In this document: positions 34,414-43,244 of the stretch, piece by piece
Numbering within the stretch: position 1 is the first letter of the stretch
Layout: each line of letters starts with the position of its first letter
Source of the DNA: Solirubrobacter phytolaccae
GTDB lineage: Bacteria; Actinomycetota; Thermoleophilia; Solirubrobacterales; Solirubrobacteraceae
DNA: 64,000 nucleotides
Assembly (NCBI RefSeq): GCF_027587195.1
Contig: NZ_JAPDDP010000004.1
Span: 62,001-126,000 of the forward strand
Direction: 5' to 3'
Program-made: the position numbers and the translations under genes
The notes under the pieces: model-generated
Databases searched by the model: none
What the model was told of the DNA's origin: nothing
The model's input: the letters and a program-made list of their open reading frames with translations, nothing else

Positions 34414-35793
34414 TTGTCCCGACCGTCCGAGTCCCACGCCGCCCGAATCCACCGTCCTCGCGTCGGCGCCGCCCCCGCGCCGTACGCGTTCGTGGGTCCG
34501 GCGCAGCGCGAGTGGCTCACGCCCGCGGGCCATGCCCTCCTGCAGGCGGCGGTCGCCGACGGTCGCGGGCTCCAGCCCTCCCTCGCGGACGAGGTGGCGC
34601 GGGCGCTGCGGGGCTGGGCGGGCAGCCGCGGCGCGACGCGGGTCGCCTTCCGCGTGCAGACCCTGGCCGGCGGCACCGCCGACTACACGATGGACCTCAA
34701 GTGGCTCACGGGGGAGGACCTCGTCGGCGGCGCACGCACGGCCGCGCCCGGCCGGCTGACGTGGGACCCGGTCGCTCCCGCGCACATCCGCGTCGACGCG
34801 GGCGGCGCCGTGCTGTGCCTGCCGTCGGTGCTCGCGTCGGACCTCGGCGAGGCGCTGGACGACCGGCTGCCGCTGCTGCGCTCGGTCGACGCGCTCTCGG
34901 CCACGACGGTGCGCGCGCTGCAGATCCTCGGCGAGGAGCCGACGCGCCGCGTGCTGGCGACGGTCGCGCTGACCCGCACGGTCGTGCTCTTCGACGCCGA
35001 GCCGTTCGCGCTGCGCACCCTGGAGGACCGGACGCGCGCGTGCCTGAACGCCACCGAGCGCGAGCTCGCTCGGATCGACGTCCGCGCGCGGCTCCGCTAC
35101 AACGGCGACCAGCACGAGCTGACCGTCCTGCCCGCTTCCGCCTCGGTCGCGAGCGACTCGCTGGGCCTCGCGCTGGAGGCGCTCCGCGACACCGCGCGTC
35201 GCTACGGGCTCGGCTGCCGCGAGGCCGGCCAGACGCGTCCCGACGTGTGGTCGCTGATCACGGCGGAGGGCACGAACCTGCTCGCTCCGGGCGTGACCGC
35301 GTACGCGAACCTGCGCTTCCTGTTCTTCGCGGCCGCGGTGATCCGCGCGTTCGCCTCCCGTGACCTGCGGCGCCTGGACCTCGGGCACGAGCTGACGGCG
35401 ATCCTCACCGCGATCGCTCGCGGCGAGCTGTTCGCCGGCAGCGACGCCGAGCTGGTCGCCGGCGCCGAGCCGCTGCCGCGCGTCCCCGGCCGCGACACCT
35501 CCGCCGGCTTCACCGGCGCGGGCTTCGCGCTCGGCCGCCTGGACGCGGTGACGATGACCGTGGTCAACACGCTCGTGGCTGACGCGATCACCGAGCAGAC
35601 GCGGATGCTGCGCAGCTGGCTCGAAGTCGGCGAGGATCTCGAGCCCGCCGTGCGCGAGGTCGTGGCCGACGCCTTCCGCCGCCACCAGATGACCATGGGC
35701 GCGCACTCCCTGCTTGACGTGCTCACCGGCGACGACCGCCTGTTCGCCGAGCAGGGCGTGATGTCGGCGCGCGAGCTCGCCGCGCGCCGGTAG
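34414..35793 (+). CDS. degenerate type III glutamine synthetase-like protein
   Basis: A protein of about 459 residues that lines up with type III glutamine synthetase (GSIII). The GSIII N-terminal region is seen in SLADEVARALRGWAGSRGAT and GGTADYTMDLKWL. The core appears in LTWDPVAPAHIR, LGEALDDRLPLLRSVDAL and WSLITAEGTNLLAPG, and the end in NTLVADAITEQ. The catalytic signatures are lost: the GSIII EQEYF motif is TRTVVLFDAE here, the GxHxNxS histidine is gone (RPDVWS), and the DHRLGANE loop is absent. At 459 versus about 700 residues it is also shorter. It is probably a non-catalytic relative. TTG 34414 was chosen; the start is uncertain. Confidence 0.68.
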   Translation: MSRPSESHAARIHRPRVGAAPAPYAFVGPAQREWLTPAGHALLQAAVADGRGLQPSLADEVARALRGWAGSRGATRVAFRVQTLAGGTADYTMDLKWLTGEDLVGGARTAAPGRLTWDPVAPAHIRVDAGGAVLCLPSVLASDLGEALDDRLPLLRSVDALSATTVRALQILGEEPTRRVLATVALTRTVVLFDAEPFALRTLEDRTRACLNATERELARIDVRARLRYNGDQHELTVLPASASVASDSLGLALEALRDTARRYGLGCREAGQTRPDVWSLITAEGTNLLAPGVTAYANLRFLFFAAAVIRAFASRDLRRLDLGHELTAILTAIARGELFAGSDAELVAGAEPLPRVPGRDTSAGFTGAGFALGRLDAVTMTVVNTLVADAITEQTRMLRSWLEVGEDLEPAVREVVADAFRRHQMTMGAHSLLDVLTGDDRLFAEQGVMSARELAARR

Positions 35794-37971
35794 CTACGCC
35801 ACGAACGGCACGACCAGCGTGAACACGCAGCCGTGCCCGACACCGGGTGAGCTCGCGTCGAGCGAGCCGCCGAGCCGCTCGATCATCCGGCGCGCGACGG
35901 CGAGGCCCAACCCGGTGCCCGAAGCGTTGGTCGCCCCGCGTTCGAAGAGGCCGAACACGCGGGCCAGGTCCGTCTCCGACAGGCCGACGCCGTTGTCGGT
36001 GACGCGGATCTCGACGAGCTCCTCGCCGGCCTCGACCGTGACCTGCACGCGCGGCGGGACGCCCTCGCGGCGGTACTTGATCGCGTTGGCGATCACGTTC
36101 TGCAGCACCAGCGCGACCTCCGAACGCGGCACCTCGACCGGCGGCAGCGGCTCGTCCACGACGACCTCGGCCTGCGCCTCGAGGGTGGCGGCCCGGAGCG
36201 CGTCGATGGCGTCGCGGACCGCGACCGTGACCGGGACCTGCTCTCCCGGCGCCTCTCCGAGGGCCACGCGCGCGACCTGCATCAGCCCGCGGATCTGCGC
36301 GCTGAGCCGGCTGGCGGACTCGTCGATGCCCGTGAGGAGCGCGCGCTCCTCGTCGCCGAGGAGGTCTTCGGCGGCGAGGCTGACCGCGCCCGCGCTGAGC
36401 TTGATCGAGTGCAGCGGCTCCTGCAGGTCGTGGCTCGCGGCGTAGGCGAACCGCTCCAGCTCGGCGTTCGAGCGTTCGAGTTGCTGCGCGCGCTCGCGCA
36501 GCTGCAGCTCGGCCTCCACGAGGTTGGTGATGTCGCGGATCATCGCGAGCGTCCCGCGCCAGGTGCCGTCGAGCAACGTCAGCGGCGCGACCGACACCTG
36601 GGCGGGGAACAGCGTGCCGTCGCCGCGGCGCCGGATCACCTGCACGGTCAGCGTCTGGCCGGCCTGGGCCTCGGCGACGAGCGCCTCGTGGCGCGCACGT
36701 TCGTCGTCGGGCACCACCAGGTCGGCGTAGGACCGCCCGAGCACCGCTTCCGCGCGCAGCCCGAACATGGCCTCCGCGCCCGGGTTCCAGGTCACGACCC
36801 GCCCGTGCTCGTCCCGCGCGACGATGGCGTCGGGCGCGGCCTGCACGAGCGCGGCGAGCCGCGCCTGGTCCAGCTCGGCCTGGCGCAGCTCGGTCACGTC
36901 GTGGGCGATCACGCCGAGCCCCTCGAGGCGGCCGTGCGGCCCCACCAGCGGGAACTTGGTGGTGACGAACTGGTGGTCCGTGCCGTCCCGGAACAGGATC
37001 GTCTCGCGGAACGTCGCCGGCGCGCCGGTCTCGAGCACGATCCGGTCCTGTTCGACGCTGCGGACGGCGACCTCGGGCGGGAACAACTCGGCGTCGGTGC
37101 GCCCGACCGCGTCGGGCGACGGCACCTCGCCGGCGCCGAAGCTGAAGAACAGGTAGCGCCCGTCGAGGTCCTTGACGCCGATCGCGTTGGGCGCGTTCTC
37201 GATGATGCGCTCCAGCAGCCGCTGCTCGCGCCGGCGCTCGGAGACGTCGAGCACGGTCATCGCCGCGCCCGTGATCGTGCCGTCGGCGTCGCGGATCGGC
37301 GCCGCGCTGAGCTCGACCTCCACCGCGGTGCCGTCGCTGCGCAACGCCATCGTGTCCGCCCGGAGCGACCCCTTGGCCTCCAGCACGGCGAACAGCGCCG
37401 GCGCGCCGATCCGGTACTCGGCGGTCACCAGCAGGTCTCCCGACTGCCCGACGATCTCCGCCGCCGACCAGCCGAACAGGCGCTCCGCGGACGGGCTGAA
37501 GAACAGGACCGTGCCGTCGACGTCGACGCCCAGGATCGCCTCCAACGCGGCGTCGACGATGCCGCGCAGGCGGGCGGCGGCCGCGTCGGCCGAGTGCCGG
37601 AGCGTGACGTCGCGCGCCATCCCGGCGACGCCGATGACCGCGCCCGCCTCGTCGAACATCGGCGAGAGCGTCAACTCCGCGGGGAAGGTCGAGCCGTCCT
37701 CGCGCCGGAGCTGGAGGATCAGCGCGTCCGAGACGGCCTCGCCGGCCAGCAGGCAGCGCACGATCGCGCGGGCCTCCTCGCGGTCCTCGGGAGCGGTGAA
37801 CGCCGTGACGTCCGTACCCCGTAGATCGGCGCCGTCGAGCCCGAACAGCGCGTCGGCGAACGGGTTGACGTACGTGATGCGGCCCTCGCGATCACCGAAG
37901 ACGATCGCGATCGGCAGGCTCTCCGCGGCAGCGGCGAAGAGAGCGGACTCGGGCGACCTGGACCGGGGCAC
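35794..37971 (-). CDS. four-PAS sensor histidine kinase
   Basis: A 725-residue soluble kinase: four PAS domains (about 10-125, 130-250, 255-370 and 375-490), a dimerisation helix with the phospho-acceptor His514 (ASHDLQEPLHSI), and an ATPase domain (about 615-725) with NAIKYR, DNGVG and GTGLGLAV motifs. No membrane helix is present, so it senses internal signals such as redox state, light or small ligands. No response regulator is adjacent, making it an orphan kinase. Its stop touches the stop of the convergent GSIII-like gene. A long hairpin lies in its leader. Confidence 0.88.
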   Translation of the reverse strand: MPRSRSPESALFAAAAESLPIAIVFGDREGRITYVNPFADALFGLDGADLRGTDVTAFTAPEDREEARAIVRCLLAGEAVSDALILQLRREDGSTFPAELTLSPMFDEAGAVIGVAGMARDVTLRHSADAAAARLRGIVDAALEAILGVDVDGTVLFFSPSAERLFGWSAAEIVGQSGDLLVTAEYRIGAPALFAVLEAKGSLRADTMALRSDGTAVEVELSAAPIRDADGTITGAAMTVLDVSERRREQRLLERIIENAPNAIGVKDLDGRYLFFSFGAGEVPSPDAVGRTDAELFPPEVAVRSVEQDRIVLETGAPATFRETILFRDGTDHQFVTTKFPLVGPHGRLEGLGVIAHDVTELRQAELDQARLAALVQAAPDAIVARDEHGRVVTWNPGAEAMFGLRAEAVLGRSYADLVVPDDERARHEALVAEAQAGQTLTVQVIRRRGDGTLFPAQVSVAPLTLLDGTWRGTLAMIRDITNLVEAELQLRERAQQLERSNAELERFAYAASHDLQEPLHSIKLSAGAVSLAAEDLLGDEERALLTGIDESASRLSAQIRGLMQVARVALGEAPGEQVPVTVAVRDAIDALRAATLEAQAEVVVDEPLPPVEVPRSEVALVLQNVIANAIKYRREGVPPRVQVTVEAGEELVEIRVTDNGVGLSETDLARVFGLFERGATNASGTGLGLAVARRMIERLGGSLDASSPGVGHGCVFTLVVPFVA

Positions 37972-38005
37972 GACCGGACCAGCATAAGTCCCCTAGAAGG
38001 TCAGA

Positions 38006-38049
38006 AGGTGCAGAGCGGGAATGCCCGATTGGGCACCCCGCTTGCACCT
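38006..38049. terminator. 44-bp three-part hairpin
   Basis: Nested arms AGGTGCA/TGCACCT, GCGGG/CCCGC and TGCCC/GGGCA form one long imperfect stem with a GATT loop. It sits between the ABM gene end (38062) and the kinase start (37971), both on the minus strand. It probably ends the Mo-hydroxylase operon or attenuates entry into the kinase gene; there is no strong T-tract. Confidence 0.5.
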
Positions 38050-38061
38050 AAAAGGCCTGGA

Positions 38062-38355
38062 TCAGTCGACCATCGGCGCGTAGAACTCGCGCTTGCGGTC
38101 GACCAGACGCGGGATCGCGTCGCCGAAGCCGAGGCGCTGGAAGTGCTCGGTCTCGGTGTGGGCGGTGTACGCCGCCTCGTCCGTGTAGACCTCGAAGATG
38201 AAGAACTTCGAGGGGTCCTCGGGGTCGCGGTTCGGGACGTAGACCAGGACGCCCTCCTCGGCACGTGAGGGCTCGACCAGCTCGGTCAAGCAGCGCGCGA
38301 CTTCGTCTTCCTCGCCGGGCTTGGCGATCCAGGTCACCGCGACGGTGTAGGCCAT
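38062..38355 (-). CDS. antibiotic biosynthesis monooxygenase-fold protein
   Basis: A 97-residue ABM-fold protein (MAYTVAVTWIAKPGEED, then FFIFEVYTDEAAYTAH and a closing TEHFQRLG). Members are cofactor-free monooxygenases or small quinol-oxidising enzymes. It is the last gene of the Mo-hydroxylase cluster and overlaps the XdhC gene by 22 bp, so it is likely part of the same pathway. AGGGAAG precedes ATG 38355. Confidence 0.78.
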   Translation of the reverse strand: MAYTVAVTWIAKPGEEDEVARCLTELVEPSRAEEGVLVYVPNRDPEDPSKFFIFEVYTDEAAYTAHTETEHFQRLGFGDAIPRLVDRKREFYAPMVD

Positions 38356-39488
38356 TCTTCCCTTTCGTTGTTCACATCCGCGTGTCGGATCGGCCCGCGG
38401 GCCTCCCGCAGCGGCATTCCGTGGCGCCCCGCACGGTGGGCGATGATCTCGGCCAGGACGGCGACCGCCGTCTCCTCCACGGTGGAGGCGCCGATGTCCA
38501 GCCCGCAGGGCGCGAAGATGCGGTCGATCTCGTCGTCGGTCACGCCGACGTCGCGGAGCCGCCGGTTGCGGTCCGCGGTGGTGTTGCGCGAGCCGAGCGC
38601 GCCGATGTAGCCGGCGCCGGTGCCGAGCGCGGCCTGCACGGCCGGCACGTCGAGCTTCGGGTCGTGCGTGAAGATGAGCACCGCGTCGCGCGGGCCGAGC
38701 TCGACGCCGTCGAGCACCGCGTCCGGCCAACCGACCTCGGTCTCGGCGGCGGCGCTGAAGCGGCGCGACTTCAGGAAGGCGGAGCGCGGGTCGGCGATCG
38801 TCACGCGGTAGCCGAGGCCCTTGGCCAGCGGCGCGAGCGCGCTCGAGAAGTCGATCGCGCCGAACACGACCATCCGTGGCGGCTCGGCCTGGATCGAGTT
38901 GTAGACGCGCAGGCCGGAGCCGAGCGACGCGCCGTCCTCGCCGAAGTCGCGCAGCGAGGAGCGACCCTCCTGCAGCAGCCCCTGCGCCTCGCGCGTGGCG
39001 TTCTTGTCCAGCAGCTCACCGACGCCGAGCGACCCGATCGTCCGCTCGCCGTCGACGAACAGCTTCGCGCCCGCGTCCTCGCCGTCGAGCAGCGTCACGA
39101 GCCCGGCGGGCGTGTGGTCGATCGTCGCCTGCAGGTCGGCGAGCACGGCGTCCTGATGCTCGGGACGGAGCTCGTGGATGAAGATGTGGACGATCCCGCC
39201 GCACATCAGCCCGACCGTGCCGGCGAGCTCGTCGCTGATGCCGTAGGTGACGAGCTGGGGCGCGCCGCCCGACTCCAGCATCTCCATCGCGGCCGCGGCG
39301 ACCGCGCCCTCGACGCAGCCGCCCGTGATCGACCCTTCGATGCCGCCCTGGTCGTCGATGTACATCGAGGCGCCGACGTCGAGCGGGGAGGACCCCTCGA
39401 CTTCGACGAGGAGCCCAGCCGCGACCCGCCGCCCGTCTCGCAACCATCCGGCGACGGCGCTGGCGGTGTGCTGGACTGGACGGGTCAT
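38334..39488 (-). CDS. XdhC/CoxF-family molybdenum cofactor maturation protein
   Basis: A 384-residue protein. The first part has the XdhC/CoxI signature (VEGSSPLDVGASM, SITGGCVEGAV, TYGISDELAGTVGLMCGG). The second half is a Rossmann domain (MVVFGAIDFSSALAP, FTHDPKLDVPAVQAAL, GYIGALGSRNT). XdhC binds the molybdenum cofactor and delivers its sulfurated form to the hydroxylase. In the cox cluster the corresponding gene is coxF. The cysteine in the GGCVEGA motif is kept. Confidence 0.85.
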   Translation of the reverse strand: MTRPVQHTASAVAGWLRDGRRVAAGLLVEVEGSSPLDVGASMYIDDQGGIEGSITGGCVEGAVAAAAMEMLESGGAPQLVTYGISDELAGTVGLMCGGIVHIFIHELRPEHQDAVLADLQATIDHTPAGLVTLLDGEDAGAKLFVDGERTIGSLGVGELLDKNATREAQGLLQEGRSSLRDFGEDGASLGSGLRVYNSIQAEPPRMVVFGAIDFSSALAPLAKGLGYRVTIADPRSAFLKSRRFSAAAETEVGWPDAVLDGVELGPRDAVLIFTHDPKLDVPAVQAALGTGAGYIGALGSRNTTADRNRRLRDVGVTDDEIDRIFAPCGLDIGASTVEETAVAVLAEIIAHRAGRHGMPLREARGPIRHADVNNEREEWPTPSR

Positions 39489-39489
39489 C

Positions 39490-40374
39490 CTATGCCTCCT
39501 CGAGCCTGTAGATGCGGCGCGCGGTCCGGCCGAGGATGTCGTCCTGGACGTCCTGCGGAAAGCCGGCGAGCACGCCGAACCACGCATTGACCAGGCTAGA
39601 GAAGTCGGTCCAGATGCTCTCCACCGGGAAGTTGGTGCCGAACACCGCGCGGCCTGATCCGAACTCGTCGACGACGACCTGCGTCACGGTCTTGATCCAC
39701 TCCGGGTCGACGCGGTGGATGAACGTGCCCTGGCCGGACAGCTTCACGTTGAGGTTCGGGAACTGCGCGAGCTCGTGCAGGAACTCGCGCCACGGCTCGC
39801 CCTCGATCGGCATGCCCGCGTGGATGATCACGAACGTCAGGTCCGGGTGGTTGCCGAGCAGCTCCTTCACGTACGGGAGCTGGTTCGGGAACGCCTGCAG
39901 CTCGAACACCCAGCCGCGCTCGGCGATCCGCTCGAGGTTCTCGTTGAAGATCGGGTCGAGCATGGCGTCCGCGGACTTCGCGAACCGGAACGCCTCGTGC
40001 TCATGCCAGTGGACCTGCAGGCGGCATCCGCGCATCAGCGGCGAAGCGGCGATCTGCGCGTCGAACGTCTCCGAGGCCCGCGGGCTGAAGAGGTCCGCGG
40101 AGCCGACGATCGCACTCGGCCGGCCCGTCTCCTCGTGCTGGGACTGGACCCACTTGACCTCGTCGACCGACCGGTCCAGCGGCCAGTTGGCCTGCGTGTA
40201 GACCGACTGCGTGAAGCCGTGCGCGGCCGCGTCGGCGCCGTACTCGGCCGCCAGGTAGTCGCGTTTCTGCAGGGCCTCGTAGGGCCCGAAGATCCGCGGG
40301 ATCATCGGCCCGCTCAGCCACGGGAGGTCCTGCACACGCCAGATGTGGTGATGGGCATCGACGTATCCGCTCAC
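39490..40374 (-). CDS. amidohydrolase, fuconolactonase-like
   Basis: A 294-residue TIM-barrel hydrolase of the amidohydrolase-2 family. The metal site begins VDAHHHIW, with further ligands in LQVHWHEHEA, IIHAGMPI and FGTNFPVES. Members hydrolyse lactones such as fuconolactone or 2-pyrone-4,6-dicarboxylate, or decarboxylate. In this cluster it probably opens a lactone or ring product made by the Mo-hydroxylase (inference). ATGA overlap with the upstream VWA gene. Confidence 0.82.
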   Translation of the reverse strand: MSGYVDAHHHIWRVQDLPWLSGPMIPRIFGPYEALQKRDYLAAEYGADAAAHGFTQSVYTQANWPLDRSVDEVKWVQSQHEETGRPSAIVGSADLFSPRASETFDAQIAASPLMRGCRLQVHWHEHEAFRFAKSADAMLDPIFNENLERIAERGWVFELQAFPNQLPYVKELLGNHPDLTFVIIHAGMPIEGEPWREFLHELAQFPNLNVKLSGQGTFIHRVDPEWIKTVTQVVVDEFGSGRAVFGTNFPVESIWTDFSSLVNAWFGVLAGFPQDVQDDILGRTARRIYRLEEA

Positions 40375-41399
40375 AGCTCACGCACCCTTTCCAACAACGA
40401 ATCCAGTTCGCGCGCGCCCGCGAGGTCGACCTCGTCGACGATCGCGGCCATCGCGCGGGTGACCGGCTTGTACTCCGGATGGAGCGCCAGCGGCGACCAC
40501 CACAGCAACTTGTGCGACAGGCGGGCGAGCCGATGGACGGCCGCCACCATCTGCGCGGGATCGCCGCGCTCCAGCCCGTCCGAGAGGACGATCGTGAGCG
40601 CGCCGCGCGCCCGGTCGGCGTAGCGAGGCGTGGTCACGAACTCGTGCAGCGAAGGTCCGATCCGCGTGCCGCCGTCCGCGTCCTCGACCACGGCACTCAC
40701 CTCGGCCAGCGCCGTCGCGAGCTCCCGCTGGCGCAGCTGGCGCGTGACCCGCGTCAGGTGCGTGCCGAACGTGAACGTCTCGCACTGCGCGGCCCACGCG
40801 AAGCGCAGGTAGTCCGGCGTGTGCTCGCGCAGGGAGCCGGACACGTCGATCAGGAGCAGCAGCGGCCGCGTCCGGTGCGGGCGGCCGCGGCGGGCGAGCA
40901 TCGTGATCTCACCCGTGCGGGTCGCGTGGCGCAGCGTGCGGCGCACGTCGATCTGCCCGCGGCGATGCGGCCGGCGCCGGCGCGAGCGGATCTTCGGCAG
41001 GTGCTCGCGCAGCGCCCGGCGCAGCTCGCGCAGGTCGTCGGCGTCGCCCTCGAACGTGCGCTTGTGGCGCAGGTCGTGGACGCTCGCGCTCTTGCCGGTG
41101 CCTTCGGAGAGCTCCTGCGGGGCGAGCTCGCCGCTGGACTTCGGCTCCGGCGCCTCTTCCTCGCCCTCCTCGTTGGGCACCTCCTGCGGCGGGGCGCCGA
41201 GGAAGTGCATGGCGAAGACGGCGTCGAAGAACGGGAGGTCCTCGAGCCGGATGACGAGCGTGACGCGCGCGAGCCAGTACAGCCGCGTGATGTCGTGCGG
41301 CGGGTTGTCGCGCAGCGCGGTGAGGAAGTCCACCCGCCGCTCCATGCCGACGTGCAGCGCCGAGACGAACTCCTCGAGCAGCTCGTCGGCCGCGATCAC
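40371..41399 (-). CDS. CoxE-like VWA-domain protein
   Basis: A 342-residue protein of the CoxE family. A helical N-terminal half with an acidic, low-complexity stretch (NEEGEEEAPEPKSSGE) leads into a basic RSRRRRPHRRGQIDVRRT segment. A C-terminal VWA domain follows, with the metal-binding motif LLIDVSGSL. CoxE works with the CoxD ATPase to mature the active site of CO dehydrogenase-type enzymes. GTGA overlap with the upstream ATPase gene and ATGA with the downstream one show tight coupling. Confidence 0.82.
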   Translation of the reverse strand: MIAADELLEEFVSALHVGMERRVDFLTALRDNPPHDITRLYWLARVTLVIRLEDLPFFDAVFAMHFLGAPPQEVPNEEGEEEAPEPKSSGELAPQELSEGTGKSASVHDLRHKRTFEGDADDLRELRRALREHLPKIRSRRRRPHRRGQIDVRRTLRHATRTGEITMLARRGRPHRTRPLLLLIDVSGSLREHTPDYLRFAWAAQCETFTFGTHLTRVTRQLRQRELATALAEVSAVVEDADGGTRIGPSLHEFVTTPRYADRARGALTIVLSDGLERGDPAQMVAAVHRLARLSHKLLWWSPLALHPEYKPVTRAMAAIVDEVDLAGARELDSLLERVREL

Positions 41400-42244
41400 A
41401 GCCCGAGCCCTTCCGCGTGCGCGAGCACGTTCTCGGTGTCTTCCTGCTCCTTCACGAGCAACCCGAGCGAGCGTCGCAGCGCGCTGGGCCACGCCGAGCC
41501 TTCGTCCGAGAGCAGCTTCGCCGCCTGCGCCCACTCGATCGTCTCCGCGATCCCGGGCGGCTTGATCAGCGACAGGTCGCGCACGCCCGCCACGGCCGCG
41601 ACGAGCGTCTTCGCCGCGTCCTCGGGGAGCCCGGGCACGCGCGACTCGATGATCCGCCGCTCGCGCGAGGAGTCCGGGAACGCGATCCAGTGATAGAGGC
41701 AGCGCCGCTTGAGCGCGTCGTGCAGCTCGCGCGTGCGGTTGGAGGTCATGATCACGATCGGCCGCTCGACCGCGGCGATCGTCCCCAGCTCGGGGATCGT
41801 GATCTGGAAGTCGCTCAGGAACTCGAGCAAGAAGGCTTCGAACTCGGAGTCCGCGCGGTCGATCTCGTCGATCAGCAGCACGCACGGCGTCCGCAGCGCG
41901 CGCAGCAGCGGGCGCTCCATCAGGAACGACTCGTCGTAGAGCTCGCCGACCGGCTTGCCCTCGGCCTCGCACGTGCGGATCGCCAGCAGCTGCTTCGGGT
42001 GATCCCACTCGTACAGCGCCTGCGCCGCGTCCAGGCCCTCGTAGCACTGCAGGCGGATGAGCTCGCGCCCGTGCACACGTGCGAGCACCTTCGCGATCTC
42101 CGTCTTGCCGACGCCCGGCTCGCCCTCCAACAGGAGGGGACGGCCGAGCGTCAGCGACAGATGCGCCGCGGTGAGCAGCCCCTCGTCGGCGAAGTACTGC
42201 TCCGCCGCGAGGGACCGCCCGAGCTGCTCGATCGGATCAGGCAC
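41396..42244 (-). CDS. MoxR/CoxD-type AAA ATPase
   Basis: A 282-residue AAA+ ATPase. Walker A is EGEPGVGKTE, Walker B LLIDEIDRAD, sensor 1 IVIMTSNRTREL and the Arg finger region LKRRCLYHW. MoxR proteins act as chaperones with a VWA partner, encoded by the next gene. In CO dehydrogenase the pair CoxD/CoxE completes metal-sulfur maturation. The GTG start overlaps the end of the Mo-subunit gene by 8 bp. Confidence 0.87.
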   Translation of the reverse strand: MPDPIEQLGRSLAAEQYFADEGLLTAAHLSLTLGRPLLLEGEPGVGKTEIAKVLARVHGRELIRLQCYEGLDAAQALYEWDHPKQLLAIRTCEAEGKPVGELYDESFLMERPLLRALRTPCVLLIDEIDRADSEFEAFLLEFLSDFQITIPELGTIAAVERPIVIMTSNRTRELHDALKRRCLYHWIAFPDSSRERRIIESRVPGLPEDAAKTLVAAVAGVRDLSLIKPPGIAETIEWAQAAKLLSDEGSAWPSALRRSLGLLVKEQEDTENVLAHAEGLGL

Positions 42245-43244
42245 TCGCCCGCAGCTCGTCGAGCCCGCGCAGGACCGACTCGGGCGTGAACGGCATCTCG
42301 ATCAGCCGCACGCCGCACGCGTCGAAGACCGCGTTGGCGATCGCCGGGATCGGCGCGTTGGCCGTCATCTCGCCGATGCCCTTCGCGCCGTACGGCCCGT
42401 TGGCCGCCGGGAACTCGATGATGTCGGACTCCATCTTGGCGTTGTCCGCCGGCCCGGGCATCAGGTACTCCTCGAAGTCCCGCGGGCCATGGTCGCGCTG
42501 CGGGTAGTACGGGTCGGTCGCCTCGTACAGCGCGTGCGAGATGCCCATCCAGGCGCCGCCCTCGATCTGCTGCTTGGCCATCCGCGGGTTGATCGCGCGG
42601 CCGACCTCGTAGACGTTGTGCAGCGCGAGCACCTCGATGACGCCGGTCTCGTCGTCGACCTCGACGTCGGCCACCGTGCAGGCGTGGGCCTGCGCGGAGT
42701 CCGGGTCCATCTTGCCCGTCTCGGGGTCCGGGTAGGAGCGCTCCTTGAGGAAGATGCCGCGGCCCGCGATCGTGCGGCCGAGCTTGAAGTGCGCGGCCAT
42801 CGCGAGATCCACGACGTGGATCTTGACCTCCTCGGAGCCCTTGAGCTTGATGAAGCCCGTGCCGTCCGTCTCCAGGTCCTCGGCGTCGACCTCGAGCTCC
42901 TCGGCGGCGGCCGCGAGCATCGCCTCGCGCGCCTCCTGCGCGGCCATGATCACCGCGTTGCCGACGCGGTGCGTGCCGCGCGAGGCGAACGTGCCCATGC
43001 AGTGCGGGCCCGTGTCGGTGTCGGCGGTGTCGACGATGATGTTCTCGTACGGCAGCCCGAGCGTCTCGGCCGCGACCTGCGCCGCGACCGTCTTCAGGCC
43101 CTGCCCGAGGTCCACCGACGACAGGGACACGACGAAGTTGCCCGTCGTGGTCGAGTGCACGAGCGCCTGCGTCGGGTCACCGCCGAGGTTCATGCCCGTG
43201 GGGTAGTTGACGGCGGCGTAGCCGCGTCCGCGGAGCTTGGCCAT
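42237..43244 (-). CDS. molybdopterin-binding hydroxylase subunit, C-terminal half
   Basis: A 335-residue protein equal to the second Mo-binding domain of xanthine dehydrogenase/CoxL-type large subunits (SSVDLGQGLKTVAAQVAAET, TFASRGTHRVGNA, INPRMAKQQIEGG, and the active-site base region GPYGAKGIGEM). The Glu in KGIGEM is the conserved catalytic base. It follows directly on the gene for the first half: the upstream TAG abuts this ATG. GGAGG lies 8 bases before the start, so it is translated as a separate chain and must pair with its partner. Confidence 0.82.
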   Translation of the reverse strand: MAKLRGRGYAAVNYPTGMNLGGDPTQALVHSTTTGNFVVSLSSVDLGQGLKTVAAQVAAETLGLPYENIIVDTADTDTGPHCMGTFASRGTHRVGNAVIMAAQEAREAMLAAAAEELEVDAEDLETDGTGFIKLKGSEEVKIHVVDLAMAAHFKLGRTIAGRGIFLKERSYPDPETGKMDPDSAQAHACTVADVEVDDETGVIEVLALHNVYEVGRAINPRMAKQQIEGGAWMGISHALYEATDPYYPQRDHGPRDFEEYLMPGPADNAKMESDIIEFPAANGPYGAKGIGEMTANAPIPAIANAVFDACGVRLIEMPFTPESVLRGLDELRASA

